The notes below the pieces were generated by a model. The model did no database searches, was not told the origin of the DNA, and saw only the letters and a list, made by a program, of their open reading frames with translations. Below are positions 51,673 through 61,600 of a stretch of 64,000 nucleotides of DNA, piece after piece. The DNA lies in the NCBI RefSeq assembly GCF_001013475.1, contig NZ_JZEF01000001.1:372001-436000 (forward strand), read 5' to 3'. The translations under genes were made by a program, and so were the position numbers. The DNA comes from Xanthomonas arboricola pv. juglandis (GTDB lineage Bacteria > Pseudomonadota > Gammaproteobacteria > Xanthomonadales > Xanthomonadaceae). Each line of letters starts with the position of its first letter. The stretch's first letter is position 1.

Positions 51673-53091
51673 ATGTCCTACGCCATCGTCTGGTTCCGTC
51701 GCGATCTGCGCCTGCAGGACAACCCGGCCTTGCAGGCTGCGCTGGATGCGGGGCACCAGCCGATTCCGCTGTATATCGATGCGCCGCACGAAGAGGGCGA
51801 GTGGACGCCGGGCGCCGCCTCGCGGAGCTGGCGGCATCGCTCGCTCGCGGCGCTGGATGCGGCCCTGCGCGCGCTCGGCAGTGGTCTGGTGATTCGCGCC
51901 GGTGACAGCGCGCAGGTGCTGGATGAGGTGATCGCGCAGACCAAGGCGGTGGCGGTGTACTGGAACCGCAAGTACGAGCCGGCCACGCAGCCGCGCGATG
52001 CGCAGATCAAGCGCAGCCTGCGCGAGCGCGGGATCGAAGTGCAGAGCTGCAACTCCGCACTGATGTTCGAACCGTGGCAGTTGACGACGCAGCAGGGCGG
52101 CCCGTACAAGGTGTTCACCCCGTTCTGGCGCAATGCGCTTACGCAGCTGCAATTGCCGGCTGCGGTGCCGGCACCGCGCAGCCTGCCGCCGCTGCCTGCG
52201 CAATTGAAGAGCGCTGCGCTGGACACGCTGCGGCTGCTGCCTGCGCTGGACTGGGATGGAGGCTTCTGGGAGCACTGGCAGCCCGGCGAGGCGGGCGCGC
52301 ACGAGATGCTGGAAATCTTCATCGACGGCGCGCTGTCCGGGTATCGCGAAAACCGCGACCGGCCCGACCGGATCGGCACCTCACAGTTGTCGCCGCATCT
52401 GCACTTCGGCGAAATCGCGCCGTGGCGGATCGCCAGCACGCTGGAAGCCAATCGCAATGCACGCAACGGTGCCGAGATCGACGGCTACATCCGCCAGCTT
52501 GGCTGGCGCGATTTTGCGTATCACCTGCTGCACCATTTTCCCGACACCACCAACCAGAATCTCAACCCGCGTTTCGAAGGCTTTGACTGGGCCAAGCTGG
52601 ACCCGGTCGCGTTGCAGGCCTGGCAGCGGGGCCGCACCGGCATTCCGATCGTCGATGCCGGCATGCGCCAGCTCTGGCACACCGGCTGGATGCACAACCG
52701 CGTGCGCATGATCGTGGCGAGCCTGTTGTGCAAGCATCTGCGCGTGCACTGGATCGAAGGCGCGCGCTGGTTCTGGGACACGCTGGTGGATGCGGACCTG
52801 GCCAACAACACGCTCGGCTGGCAATGGGTGGCCGGTACCGGTGCCGATGCGGCGCCGTACTTCCGCGTGTTCAATCCGGTCACGCAGGCGGAGAAGTTCG
52901 ATCCGCAGGCCGCCTACATCACGCGCTGGGTACCTGAGCTCGGCAAGCTTGCGGTCAAGGAACGCTTCGCGCCGTGGCTGCATCCGTTGTCGCTGGCGCG
53001 GCTGGCACCGGAGTATCCGCGCACGCCGATCATCGGCCTGGCCGAAGGCCGCGATGCGGCACTGGCGGCGTATGCGAAGACGCGCGGCTAA
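51673..53091 (+). CDS. phrB: deoxyribodipyrimidine photolyase
   Basis: Light-driven repair of cyclobutane pyrimidine dimers, 472 residues. The N-terminal antenna domain begins SYAIVWFRRDLRLQDNPAL. The FAD domain has TSQLSPHLHFGEIAPW, the family signature NRVRMIVASLLCKHL and LVDADLANNTLGWQW. The start at 51673 gives the usual N-terminus. Follows dnaB after about 100 bp. Confidence 0.96.
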   Translation: MSYAIVWFRRDLRLQDNPALQAALDAGHQPIPLYIDAPHEEGEWTPGAASRSWRHRSLAALDAALRALGSGLVIRAGDSAQVLDEVIAQTKAVAVYWNRKYEPATQPRDAQIKRSLRERGIEVQSCNSALMFEPWQLTTQQGGPYKVFTPFWRNALTQLQLPAAVPAPRSLPPLPAQLKSAALDTLRLLPALDWDGGFWEHWQPGEAGAHEMLEIFIDGALSGYRENRDRPDRIGTSQLSPHLHFGEIAPWRIASTLEANRNARNGAEIDGYIRQLGWRDFAYHLLHHFPDTTNQNLNPRFEGFDWAKLDPVALQAWQRGRTGIPIVDAGMRQLWHTGWMHNRVRMIVASLLCKHLRVHWIEGARWFWDTLVDADLANNTLGWQWVAGTGADAAPYFRVFNPVTQAEKFDPQAAYITRWVPELGKLAVKERFAPWLHPLSLARLAPEYPRTPIIGLAEGRDAALAAYAKTRG

Positions 53092-53381
53092 GCGTGCGGC
53101 AGGGCGAGCGACATCCTGATTGCGTGGTCACCTGATGCTCGCGTCTGCGCGTTTTCTTCTGGAAGGCTGAGGTGTTGCATGCGTGCGCTGGAACGCTTGT
53201 TTCGCAGGTCAGCAAATGCGTTGCGCGTAGGCATGCCGCTGTCCAAGCAGAAAACGTTTTCCTGAATGCAGCACTAGCTACATGCGATTGAAGGTCGGTT
53301 TCATCATGCGCCAGTCGCGTTGGCCTGTTTATCCTCGCCGACACGATTGAGTGCCGGATGGTCCGGCCACAGGAGAACACC

Positions 53382-54107
53382 ATGTCCCCAGCAGCCACCA
53401 AGAGCCTTGCCGTTGCCCTGGCCAGCGCCATTGCGTTGTCCGCCTGCGCCACCGGCGGCTCGTATGTGCAGCGCGACCAGTACGGCGAGCAGACCCAACA
53501 GCAGAACCGCACCGGCCGCAATGCGCTGATCGGCACCGCGATCGGCGTGGCCGCTGGTCTGCTGACCGGCGACAGCGCCACCGAGCGCCGTCAGCATGCG
53601 ATGGTCGGCGCCGGCATCGGCGCGCTCAGCGGCGCGGCGGTAGGCCAGTACCAGGATCGCCAGGAGCGCGCACTGCGTGAGCGCACCGCCAACACCGGCA
53701 TCGAAGTGCAGCGTCAGGGCGACAACATCACCCTGAACCTGCCCGACGGCATCACCTTCGACTTCGGCAAGTCTGCATTGAAGCCGCAGTTCTACAGCGC
53801 GCTCAATGGCGTGGCGTCCACACTGCGCGAGTACAACCAGACCATGGTGGAAGTGGTCGGTCACACCGACAGCGTCGGCAGCGACGCGGTCAACCAGCGT
53901 CTGTCCGAAGAGCGCGCCGGTGCGGTCGCGCAGTATCTGACCGCACAAGGCGTGCAGCGCGAGCGCATGGAAACCATGGGCGCCGGCAAGCGTTACCCGA
54001 TCGCCGACAACAGCACCGATGCCGGCCGCGCACAGAACCGCCGCGTCGAAATCCGCCTGATCCCGCTGCGCTCGGAGGGTGCCGGGAACAACACGGGCAT
54101 GCGTTGA
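53382..54107 (+). CDS. OmpA-family lipoprotein (YiaD/YfiB-like)
   Basis: Outer-membrane lipoprotein that grips peptidoglycan. The 241-residue product has a lipobox (AIALSACATG), a glycine-zipper segment (ALIGTAIGVAAGLLTGD ... GAGIGALSGAAVGQY) and a C-terminal OmpA domain (ITFDFGKSALKP, VEVVGHTDSVGSDAVNQRLSEERA, AQNRRVEIRL). The key Asp and Arg that bind diaminopimelate are present. AGGAG 7 nt before the ATG marks the start. Confidence 0.94.
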   Translation: MSPAATKSLAVALASAIALSACATGGSYVQRDQYGEQTQQQNRTGRNALIGTAIGVAAGLLTGDSATERRQHAMVGAGIGALSGAAVGQYQDRQERALRERTANTGIEVQRQGDNITLNLPDGITFDFGKSALKPQFYSALNGVASTLREYNQTMVEVVGHTDSVGSDAVNQRLSEERAGAVAQYLTAQGVQRERMETMGAGKRYPIADNSTDAGRAQNRRVEIRLIPLRSEGAGNNTGMR

Positions 54108-54162
54108 GTCTGCCGCACTGAATCGTGGCGAGTCGACTGACGAGCCGCGATGAGTAACCAAG

Positions 54163-54191
54163 ACAGGCCGCGAAAGCGGCCTGTTTTTTTT
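54163..54191 (+). terminator. intrinsic terminator after the OmpA gene
   Basis: ACAGGCCGC-GAAA-GCGGCCTGT, a perfect 9-bp stem with a GNRA-like loop and eight T residues. Confidence 0.97.
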
Positions 54192-54466
54192 GCGCTGCGA
54201 TTTTTTTGATCAAGTGCGACGCGTCAGTCTCTTGATTGCTGTTTTGGCGGGTGCGGTGCCATTGCGGTTTTGCGGGATCCATGGGCGGCATGGAGCCTTC
54301 TGTGGATGGATTCACGGCGTGCATGAAGAAGCGAGGGGAGAGCATCGCGACCTTGGCTAACCGGCTTGAACATTCCATCACCGCAGAAGTTCGGGTTTTG
54401 GTCGCCTTTGTGGTGATTGGATGGTGGGATGCGTCGAGTGCGAAAGCTGCCGATCTGCGGGTTTTT

Positions 54467-54601
54467 TGCAGGGCCCTTGCCCGCCCACCATCGCAGGACA
54501 CGCCGCAAGTACGTCCCTGTAGGCTCTTACGCGGCATCCATGCCGCGTAAGGTCCCGCGACAGTGGGCGGGCAAGGACCTGTCGGGATGGTCGGTGTGCG
54601 T
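54467..54601 (-). repeat. dispersed palindromic element, copy C
   Basis: Core 54475-54576. On the minus strand the 25-position outer stem has 22 Watson-Crick and 3 G-U pairs. The hairpin is TTACGCGGCAT-GG-ATGCCGCGTAA on that strand, identical to copy B. It occupies the centre of the gene-free island 54192-55213 and faces copy D, which is inverted. Confidence 0.9.
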
Positions 54602-54781
54602 GGTTGCAAGCAAGGCATGCCGTACGTTGTTCGGAGCACTAAGTGTTCGATCAACCTCTCACCATTTTCCCGTCGCAAGCCGGGCAACAAACGGGCTTTC
54701 AACACGCAAGCTACAAACGTCGCATCTGCTATCGCAAGCCGAGTAACAATCCTTAAAAAAGCAGCCGACCAACTCTCTGGT

Positions 54782-54883
54782 GCGGTGTCCTTGCCGGTTG
54801 CGGGACCCTCGGCGGCATGGATGCCGCCGAGGAGCCTCCACGGACGGATTCACGGCGTGTCCCGCAAGCGGTGAGGGCACCGC
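54782..54883 (+). repeat. dispersed palindromic element, copy D (diverged)
   Basis: Same orientation as copy A. The hairpin is CTCGGCGGCAT-GG-ATGCCGCCGAG: its outer half differs from copies A-C yet remains fully paired. The outer stem (54782-54806 with 54859-54883) has 21 Watson-Crick pairs, 3 G-U pairs and one G-G mismatch. The internal words GAGCCT, CACGGACG and CGGCGTGTC are kept. Confidence 0.8.
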
Positions 54884-55078
54884 GCACTCGACCAACTGGT
54901 CTTTTGAATTGCAGCTGGACGTTATCGCTAGGCGTTGACCAACGCAGCTTCGGATCTCCAGACCACGCTAAAGCTCGCGCGCGCGGTCGCTTCAAGATTG
55001 CATCGGTCGACAGCGGTATGGTGACTTCGCCACGACAAAAGTACCGGCGCTGGATGGCCTCGACACTGCTGCAGAAGT

Positions 55079-55098
55079 TCGGGATTCGGGATTCGGGA
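55079..55098. repeat. heptanucleotide tandem repeat, 3 copies
   Basis: TTCGGGA repeated three times in the repeat island. It resembles the GGGAAT/ATTCCC words at 29914-30049. Confidence 0.75.
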
Positions 55099-55137
55099 TT
55101 TGTAGCAGCCAGGAAGTTTTCGCTTGTACGGGCAAGG

Positions 55138-55190
55138 CCTCCTCATCCGCCATTCGGACACCTTCTCCCGAGGGGGAGAAGGGTGCTCCG
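55138..55190. repeat. dispersed intergenic repeat, copy 2
   Basis: CCTCATCCGCCATTCGGACA followed by CCTTCTCCCGAGGGGGAGAAGG is the inverse of the element at 2061-2106 with changes; the CTTCTCCC/GGGGAGAAG hairpin is kept. It lies just after the LysR stop codon and may end its transcript. Confidence 0.7.
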
Positions 55191-55213
55191 TTATGCGACT
55201 ATTCGAGTGCGGA

Positions 55214-56248
55214 CTACGCCGTGACGTTTTCCAGGATGCGCTTGCCTTCGGCACGCAGTTCCGCCTCTGCGCCGACCTCGATCTTTGCATCGTTGTCGGC
55301 TTTTTGTGCCGCCAGACGCGCAGGGCACTGCGCCATCATGTAGTCCGCATCGAAGTTCATCCGCGTCACCAGGAAGTCCACGAAGGCGCGCACTTTCGGC
55401 GAAACCAGGCGGCCGCCCGCGAACACCGCGTTGAAGTCCACCTCCGGCCCGGTCCAACCCGCGAGCACCCGGCGCACCAGACCCGATTGCACGAACGGCT
55501 TGGCCATCACATCGCCGGTCAACAGCAAGCCTTCGCCGCATAACACCGCGCCATTGAGCGCAGCCGGATCGTTGGCCACCATCAACGGATTGACCGGGAA
55601 ATCGCGCACATCGCTGCCGTCGCTGAGCGACCAGAAAAAGCGGTTGTTGTGCACGTTGCGATTCTTGCGCAGCGCCAGCGTGCGATGGAACTGCAGCTCG
55701 TCCGGATGCAGCGGCTCGCCATAGCGCTCGATGTAGGACGGGCTGGCGAAGACCTGCGTGCGCAGGCTGCCGAGCTTGCGCGCCACCAGATTGGAGTCGG
55801 GCAGCGCGCCGACGCGCAGTGCCAGATCGGCTTCGCCGCCGATCAGGTCCAGTTTCTCGTTGCCCAGATGCATGTCCAGCTGGATTTCCGGGTACTGCGC
55901 ATGGAATTCGCCCAACAACGGTGCGATCCAGGTGATGCCCAGCGAGTAGGGCACGGTGAAGCGCAACCAGCCGCGCGGGCCGGACTGCAATTGCCCGACG
56001 GCGCTCTCGGCCTCTTCCAGTTCGCGTGCGATGCGCTGGCAATGTTCGTGATAGACCGAGCCGGCTTCGGTGAGGCCGATGCGGCGGGTGGTCCGGTGCA
56101 GCAGGCGGGCACCCAGGCGGGTTTCCAGTTCCTGCACCTTGCGGCTGACGGTGGTCTTGGGCAGACCAAGCGCGTTGGCGGCGGCGATGAAGCTGCCTTG
56201 TTCGACCACCTTGACGAAGATCAGGGTGTCGTTGAGATCGTGAGTCAT
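55214..56248 (-). CDS. LysR-family regulator of the RND operon (SmeRv-like)
   Basis: A 344-residue LysR regulator. The N-terminal helix-turn-helix is SFIAAANALGLPKTTVSRKVQELETRLGARLLHRTTRR; the effector domain spans about 90-300. The C-terminal 40 residues are longer than usual and charged. It is divergent from the smeU1VWU2X-like operon over a 354-bp gap, the same arrangement as smeRv in Stenotrophomonas maltophilia and comparable to mexT-mexEF-oprN. It probably controls that operon; the inducer is unknown. Confidence 0.88.
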   Translation of the reverse strand: MTHDLNDTLIFVKVVEQGSFIAAANALGLPKTTVSRKVQELETRLGARLLHRTTRRIGLTEAGSVYHEHCQRIARELEEAESAVGQLQSGPRGWLRFTVPYSLGITWIAPLLGEFHAQYPEIQLDMHLGNEKLDLIGGEADLALRVGALPDSNLVARKLGSLRTQVFASPSYIERYGEPLHPDELQFHRTLALRKNRNVHNNRFFWSLSDGSDVRDFPVNPLMVANDPAALNGAVLCGEGLLLTGDVMAKPFVQSGLVRRVLAGWTGPEVDFNAVFAGGRLVSPKVRAFVDFLVTRMNFDADYMMAQCPARLAAQKADNDAKIEVGAEAELRAEGKRILENVTA

Positions 56249-56602
56249 GGGGACTGCCTTCCGGGGGTCAGGAGGGATTAGACCGCTTACGGGACGATTA
56301 TTCCCCTAAATCCGGACTAATCAAGTGCTGGTTTGGAGCCTAACTTATGCGGCATCCCCTCCATGCAGGAGCACGGCCATGTGGTTGTGCAATGTTTTCG
56401 GCTTGTCGTCGACATCGCGTAGCGCCATCGAAGGTGCCTTCGATCCAGTGGTTTCCACGGCGAGAAGCCCGCGTGCCGGCGTTTCGCGCGCTTTTTCGGC
56501 ATCGCCCCGGCGTCAGGCCGGCGGCGCTCCGAAACAGCGGACTGGACTGTCGGCGCGTCTGGCGCAGCGCGGAATTGTCCCGATGTCGGGAGTGAAAGTC
56601 CC
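56249..56602. promoter_or_regulatory. divergent control region of the LysR gene and RND operon
   Basis: The AT-richest part (56276-56322) is bounded by GATTAG and its inverse CTAATC, with TTATTCCCCTAAATC between, a plausible LysR binding and promoter region next to the regulator gene. The remaining 280 bp up to the first pump gene hold no credible gene. Confidence 0.45.
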
Positions 56603-57376
56603 ATGACCGGGATGGTCCAATCCGAGACGGCCGTCATTGGCGGCGCGGGCAATGTCGGCGCCGGTATCGTCGCCGCCTTGCTCGATGCCCGGATGCCGGT
56701 GCTGGTGATTGGACGCGACGCCGCCAAGCTCGACGCGCTGCGCGCGCAGCATGGCAATACACCGCTGCTGGAAACCTTGCAGGGCTCGGTCGCCGACGAC
56801 GCTTCGGCGCAGGCGCTGGCCGGCGAACTGGCCCAGCGCCCGCGTCCGCTGGCGGCGGTGATCGCCAGCGTGGGCAGCCCGCTCAAGGCCGGCCGCCTGC
56901 TGGACCGCCCGGTCACTGCGCTGCGTCGCCGCATCGAGCGCGATGTGCTGCCGCACCTGGCGGCCGCGCGGCATCTGCTGCCGCTGCTGGCCGAGGCCGA
57001 GGGCGGCGGCCGCTACCTGTTGCTGGGCAGCCCCTGCGCGCTGCGTGCCTGGGCCGCGCACGGCGATACCTCGATTGCCGCTGCCGCCACCCGCATGCTC
57101 GCCCAGGTCCTGCACGAGGAGGCCAAGCCGCTCGGCGTCCGCGTGCACCTGCTGTCGGTCGAGCAGCCGGTGTGTACGCCGGGCCGTGCCAAGGACGCGT
57201 GTCCGGAATGGATCCGCGCCGTGGATGTCGGCCGTGCCGCAGTTTCGCTGATCGCCGGGCCTGGCCAGCCCGGGCAAGCCATCGTGACCGTCAGCCGTCG
57301 TCTGCACGCCGCTCCTTCGGCCGACCGGCTCGCCGGTCTGCATTTTCCCATCCCCACCCGAGAGATTTCCCCATGA
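56603..57376 (+). CDS. short-chain dehydrogenase-like protein (SmeU1 position)
   Basis: A 257-residue Rossmann-fold protein. The dinucleotide loop is VIGGAGNVGAGIVAALL. The usual catalytic Tyr-x3-Lys is not visible; the corresponding stretch reads DTSIAAAATRMLAQ, so the protein may bind NAD(P)H without classical dehydrogenase activity. It is first in the operon and its stop overlaps the adaptor start (ATGA). In S. maltophilia smeU1 holds the same position. Confidence 0.82.
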   Translation: MTGMVQSETAVIGGAGNVGAGIVAALLDARMPVLVIGRDAAKLDALRAQHGNTPLLETLQGSVADDASAQALAGELAQRPRPLAAVIASVGSPLKAGRLLDRPVTALRRRIERDVLPHLAAARHLLPLLAEAEGGGRYLLLGSPCALRAWAAHGDTSIAAAATRMLAQVLHEEAKPLGVRVHLLSVEQPVCTPGRAKDACPEWIRAVDVGRAAVSLIAGPGQPGQAIVTVSRRLHAAPSADRLAGLHFPIPTREISP

Positions 57377-58563
57377 CCCCGAACGCCACCCCGTTCCGTT
57401 TTCCTTTGCGTACTGTATTGACGGGCGCCGTACTCGCGGTTGTGCTGGCCGGTTGCGGCAGCAAGGCTGCCGAGACCGGCGCGCCGCCGCCGCCCAGCGT
57501 CAGCGTCGCCCCGGTGGTGCTGAAGGAGATCAGCCAGTGGGACGAATTTAGCGGCCGCATCGAGCCGGTGGAAAGCGTCGAGCTGCGCCCGCGCGTGTCC
57601 GGCTACATCGACAAGGTCAACTACGTCGAAGGCGCCGAAGTGAAGAAGGGCGATGTGCTCTTCAGCATCGACGACCGTAGCTACCGTGCCGAATTCGCGC
57701 GTGCTAATGCCGCGCTGGTGCGTGCACGCACGCAGTCCACGCTGGCCCGCAGCGAAGCGGCACGCGCCCGCAAATTGTCCGATCAGCAGGCCATTTCGAC
57801 CGAGACCTGGGAGCAGCGCCGCGCTGCCGCCGATCAGGCCGATGCCGATCTGCTGGCCGCACAGGCCGCGCTGGATACCGCCAAGCTCAACCTGGACTGG
57901 ACCCGCGTGCGTGCGCCGATCGATGGCCGCGCCGGGCGTGCGATGGTCACCGCCGGCAATCTGGTCACCGCCAGCGACAGCGCCAGCGTGCTGACCACGC
58001 TGGTGTCGCTGGACAAGGTGTTCGTGTACTTCGATGCCGACGAAGGCACCTTCCTGCGTTATTCGCAGATGGCCCGCAACGGCGAGCGTCCGGATGCGCG
58101 CGGCGGCGAGTTGCCGGTGCGCATCGGCCTGGTCGGCGAACAGGGCTTCCCGCATACCGGGCGCGTGGATTTCCTGGATAACCAGGTGACCCGCAGCACC
58201 GGCACCATCCGCGTGCGCGCGGTGCTGGACAACGCGCAGCGCCAGTTCACGCCGGGCCTGTATGCACACGTGCAGTTGCTGGGCAGCGGCCAGTTCAAGG
58301 CCATGCTGGTCGACGAAAAGGCCGTGCTGACCGATCAGGACCGCAAGTACGTGTACGTGGTCGACAAGGACGGCAAGGCGCAACGGCGCGACATCGAGCT
58401 GGGCCGCAATGCCGATGGCCTGCGCATCGTGCGCAAGGGACTGGCCGCCGGCGACCGCGTGGTGGTCGATGGCGTGCAGAAGATCTTCATGCCTGGCATG
58501 CCGGTCGATGCCAAGACCGTGGCCATGGCCGCCGCACCGGACAAGCGCACCGCCTCGAACTGA
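57373..58563 (+). CDS. RND efflux membrane-fusion lipoprotein (SmeV/MexE-like)
   Basis: Periplasmic adaptor of 396 residues with a lipobox (AVVLAGCGS). The lipoyl halves are SGYIDKVNYVEGAEVKKGDVLFSID and TRVRAPIDGRAGRAMV; the helical hairpin lies between. The beta-barrel and membrane-proximal domains follow (TGTIRVRAVLDNAQRQFTPG, DQDRKYVYVVD). The ATG at 57373 overlaps the previous stop by 4 bp, so translation is coupled. Confidence 0.94.
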   Translation: MTPNATPFRFPLRTVLTGAVLAVVLAGCGSKAAETGAPPPPSVSVAPVVLKEISQWDEFSGRIEPVESVELRPRVSGYIDKVNYVEGAEVKKGDVLFSIDDRSYRAEFARANAALVRARTQSTLARSEAARARKLSDQQAISTETWEQRRAAADQADADLLAAQAALDTAKLNLDWTRVRAPIDGRAGRAMVTAGNLVTASDSASVLTTLVSLDKVFVYFDADEGTFLRYSQMARNGERPDARGGELPVRIGLVGEQGFPHTGRVDFLDNQVTRSTGTIRVRAVLDNAQRQFTPGLYAHVQLLGSGQFKAMLVDEKAVLTDQDRKYVYVVDKDGKAQRRDIELGRNADGLRIVRKGLAAGDRVVVDGVQKIFMPGMPVDAKTVAMAAAPDKRTASN

Positions 58564-58668
58564 TTCATCGCTGCATCGCGCCCGTGACCACCGGCCTTGA
58601 AACAAGGCCGGTTCGGGGCCGCTGTGCCGCGCCGCCACCCGGCGGCAACCTCTTTCAGGACCACCCCA

Positions 58669-61600
58669 ATGGACTTTTCCCGTTTTTTCATCGACCGGCC
58701 GATCTTTGCCGCGGTGCTGTCGATCATCATCTTCGCTGCCGGCCTGATCGCCATGCCGCTGCTGCCCATCAGCGAGTACCCGGAAGTGGTGCCGCCGAGC
58801 GTGCAGGTGCGTGCGGTGTATCCGGGCGCCAATCCCAAGGTCATCGCCGAGACCGTCGCCACGCCGCTTGAGGAAGCCATCAACGGCGTGGAAGACATGA
58901 TGTACATGAAGTCGGTCGCCGGCTCTGATGGCGTGCTGGTGGTCACCGTGACCTTCAAGCCGGGCACCGATCCGGACCAGGCGCAGGTGCAGGTGCAGAA
59001 CCGTGTCAGTCAGGCGCAGGCGCGTCTGCCCGAGGACGTACGGCGCCAGGGCGTGACCACGCAGAAGCAGTCGCCGACGCTGACCATGGTCGTGCATCTG
59101 ACCTCGCCCAAGGGCAAGTACGACTCGCTGTACCTGAGCAACTACGCCACCTTGAAGGTCAAGGACGAACTGTCGCGCCTGCCGGGCGTGGGCCAGATTC
59201 AGATCTTCGGTGCCGGCGATTACGCCATGCGCATCTGGCTGGATCCGGACAAGGTCGCCGCGCGCGGGCTGACCGCCAGCGACGTGGTCGCGGCCATCCG
59301 CGAGCAGAACGTGCAGGTCTCCGCCGGCCAGCTCGGTGCCGAGCCGATGCCCAACAAGAGCGACTTCCTGTTGTCGATCAATGCACAGGGCCGCCTGACC
59401 ACCGAAGAAGAATTCGGCAACATCGTGATCCGCAGCGGCAACAGCGGCGAGATCGTGCGGCTTTCGGATGTGGCGCGTCTGGAACTGGGCGCTGGCAACT
59501 ACACCTTGCGCTCGCAGCTGGACAACAAGAACGCGGTCGGCATGGGCGTGTTCCAGTCGCCGGGTGCCAACGCGATCGAATTGTCCGATGCGGTGCGCGC
59601 CAAGATGGCCGAGCTGGAAAAGCAGTTCCCGCAGGACATGGCGTGGTCGGCTGCGTACGACCCGACCGTGTTCGTGCGCGACTCGATCAGCGCGGTGGTG
59701 CACACGCTGCTGGAAGCGGTGCTGCTGGTGGTGCTGGTGGTGATCCTGTTCCTGCAGACCTGGCGCGCCTCGATCATTCCGTTGCTGGCGGTGCCGGTGT
59801 CGGTGGTCGGTACGTTCGCCGCGCTCTACCTGCTGGGCTTTTCGATCAACACGCTGAGCCTGTTCGGCCTGGTGCTGGCGATCGGCATCGTGGTCGACGA
59901 TGCGATCGTGGTGGTGGAAAACGTCGAGCGCAACATCGAAGAAGGGCTGGCCCCGTTGGCTGCTGCGCATCAGGCAATGCGCGAGGTGTCCGGGCCGATC
60001 ATCGCCATCGCGCTGGTGCTGTGCGCGGTGTTCGTGCCGATGGCATTCCTGTCGGGCGTGACCGGCCAGTTCTACAAGCAGTTCGCGGTGACCATCGCCA
60101 TTTCCACGGTGATTTCGGCGATCAATTCGCTGACCTTGTCGCCGGCACTGGCCGCCATGCTGCTCAAGCCGCATGACGCACCGAAGGATGGCCCGTCGCG
60201 GTTGATCGATCGCTTGTTCGGCTGGTTGTTCCGTCCGTTCAATCGCTTCTTCAACAGCAGTTCGCACAAGTATCAGGGCGCGGTCTCGCGCACCCTGGGC
60301 AAGCGTGGCGCGGTGTTCGCGGTGTATGTGCTGCTGCTGGTGGTCACCGGCTTCATGTTCAAGGTGGTGCCGGGCGGCTTCATTCCGACCCAGGACAAGC
60401 TGTACCTGATTGCCGGTACCAAGTTGCCAGAAGGCGCCTCGCTGGAACGCACCAATGAGGTGATCCGTCAGATCACCCAGATCGCGCTGCAGACCGAAGG
60501 CGTGGACCACGCGATTGCGTTCCCGGGCCTGAACCCGCTGCAGTTCACCAACACGCCCAATACCGGCACGGTGTTCCTGACGCTCAAGCCGTTCAGCCAG
60601 CGCAGCCGCACTGCGGCGCAGATCAACGCGGAGATCAACGCACGCATCAGTCAGATCCAGCAGGGCTTTGCGTTTGCGTTCATGCCGCCGCCGATCCTGG
60701 GCCTGGGACAGGGCTCGGGCTACTCGCTGTACATCCAGGACCGCGCCGGCCTGGGCTATGGCCAGTTGCAGAGTGCGGTCAATGCGATGTCCGGTGCGAT
60801 CTCGCAGACGCCGGGCATGCAGTTCCCGATCGGTACGTATCAGGCCAACGTGCCGCAGCTCGATGCCAAGGTCGATCGCGACAAGGCCAAGGCACAGGGC
60901 GTGCCGCTGACCAACCTGTTCGACACCTTGCAGACCTATCTGGGCTCGTCCTACATCAACGACTTCAATCGCTTCGGTCGCACCTATCAGGTGATCGCCC
61001 AGGCCGATGGACAGTTCCGCGACAGCGTCGAAGACATTGCCAACCTGCGCACCCGCAACGATCGCGGGCAGATGGTGCCGATCGGCAGCATGGTCACGCT
61101 GGGCCAGACTTACGGCCCGGATCCGGTGATCCGCTACAACGGCTACCCGGCGGCCGACCTGATCGGTGAAGCGGACCCGCGCGTGCTCTCCTCCACCCAG
61201 GCGATGCAGACGCTGGCCGGCATGGCGCCGAAGGTGTTGCCCAACGGCATGAACATCGAGTGGACCGACCTGAGCTATCAGCAATCCACCCAGGGCAACT
61301 CGGCGCTGATCGTGTTCCCGATGGCGGTGTTGCTGGCGTTCCTGGTGCTGGCCGCGTTGTACGAGAGCTGGACGCTGCCGCTGGCGGTGATCCTGATCGT
61401 GCCGATGACCTTGCTGTCGGCCTTGTTCGGTGTGTGGCTCACCGGCGGCGACAACAACGTGTTCGTGCAGGTGGGGTTGGTGGTGCTGATGGGCCTGGCG
61501 TGCAAGAACGCGATCCTGATCGTGGAGTTCGCCCGCGAACTCGAAATGCACGGCAAGGGCATCGTCGACGCCGCGCTGGAAGCCTGCCGCCTGCGTCTGC

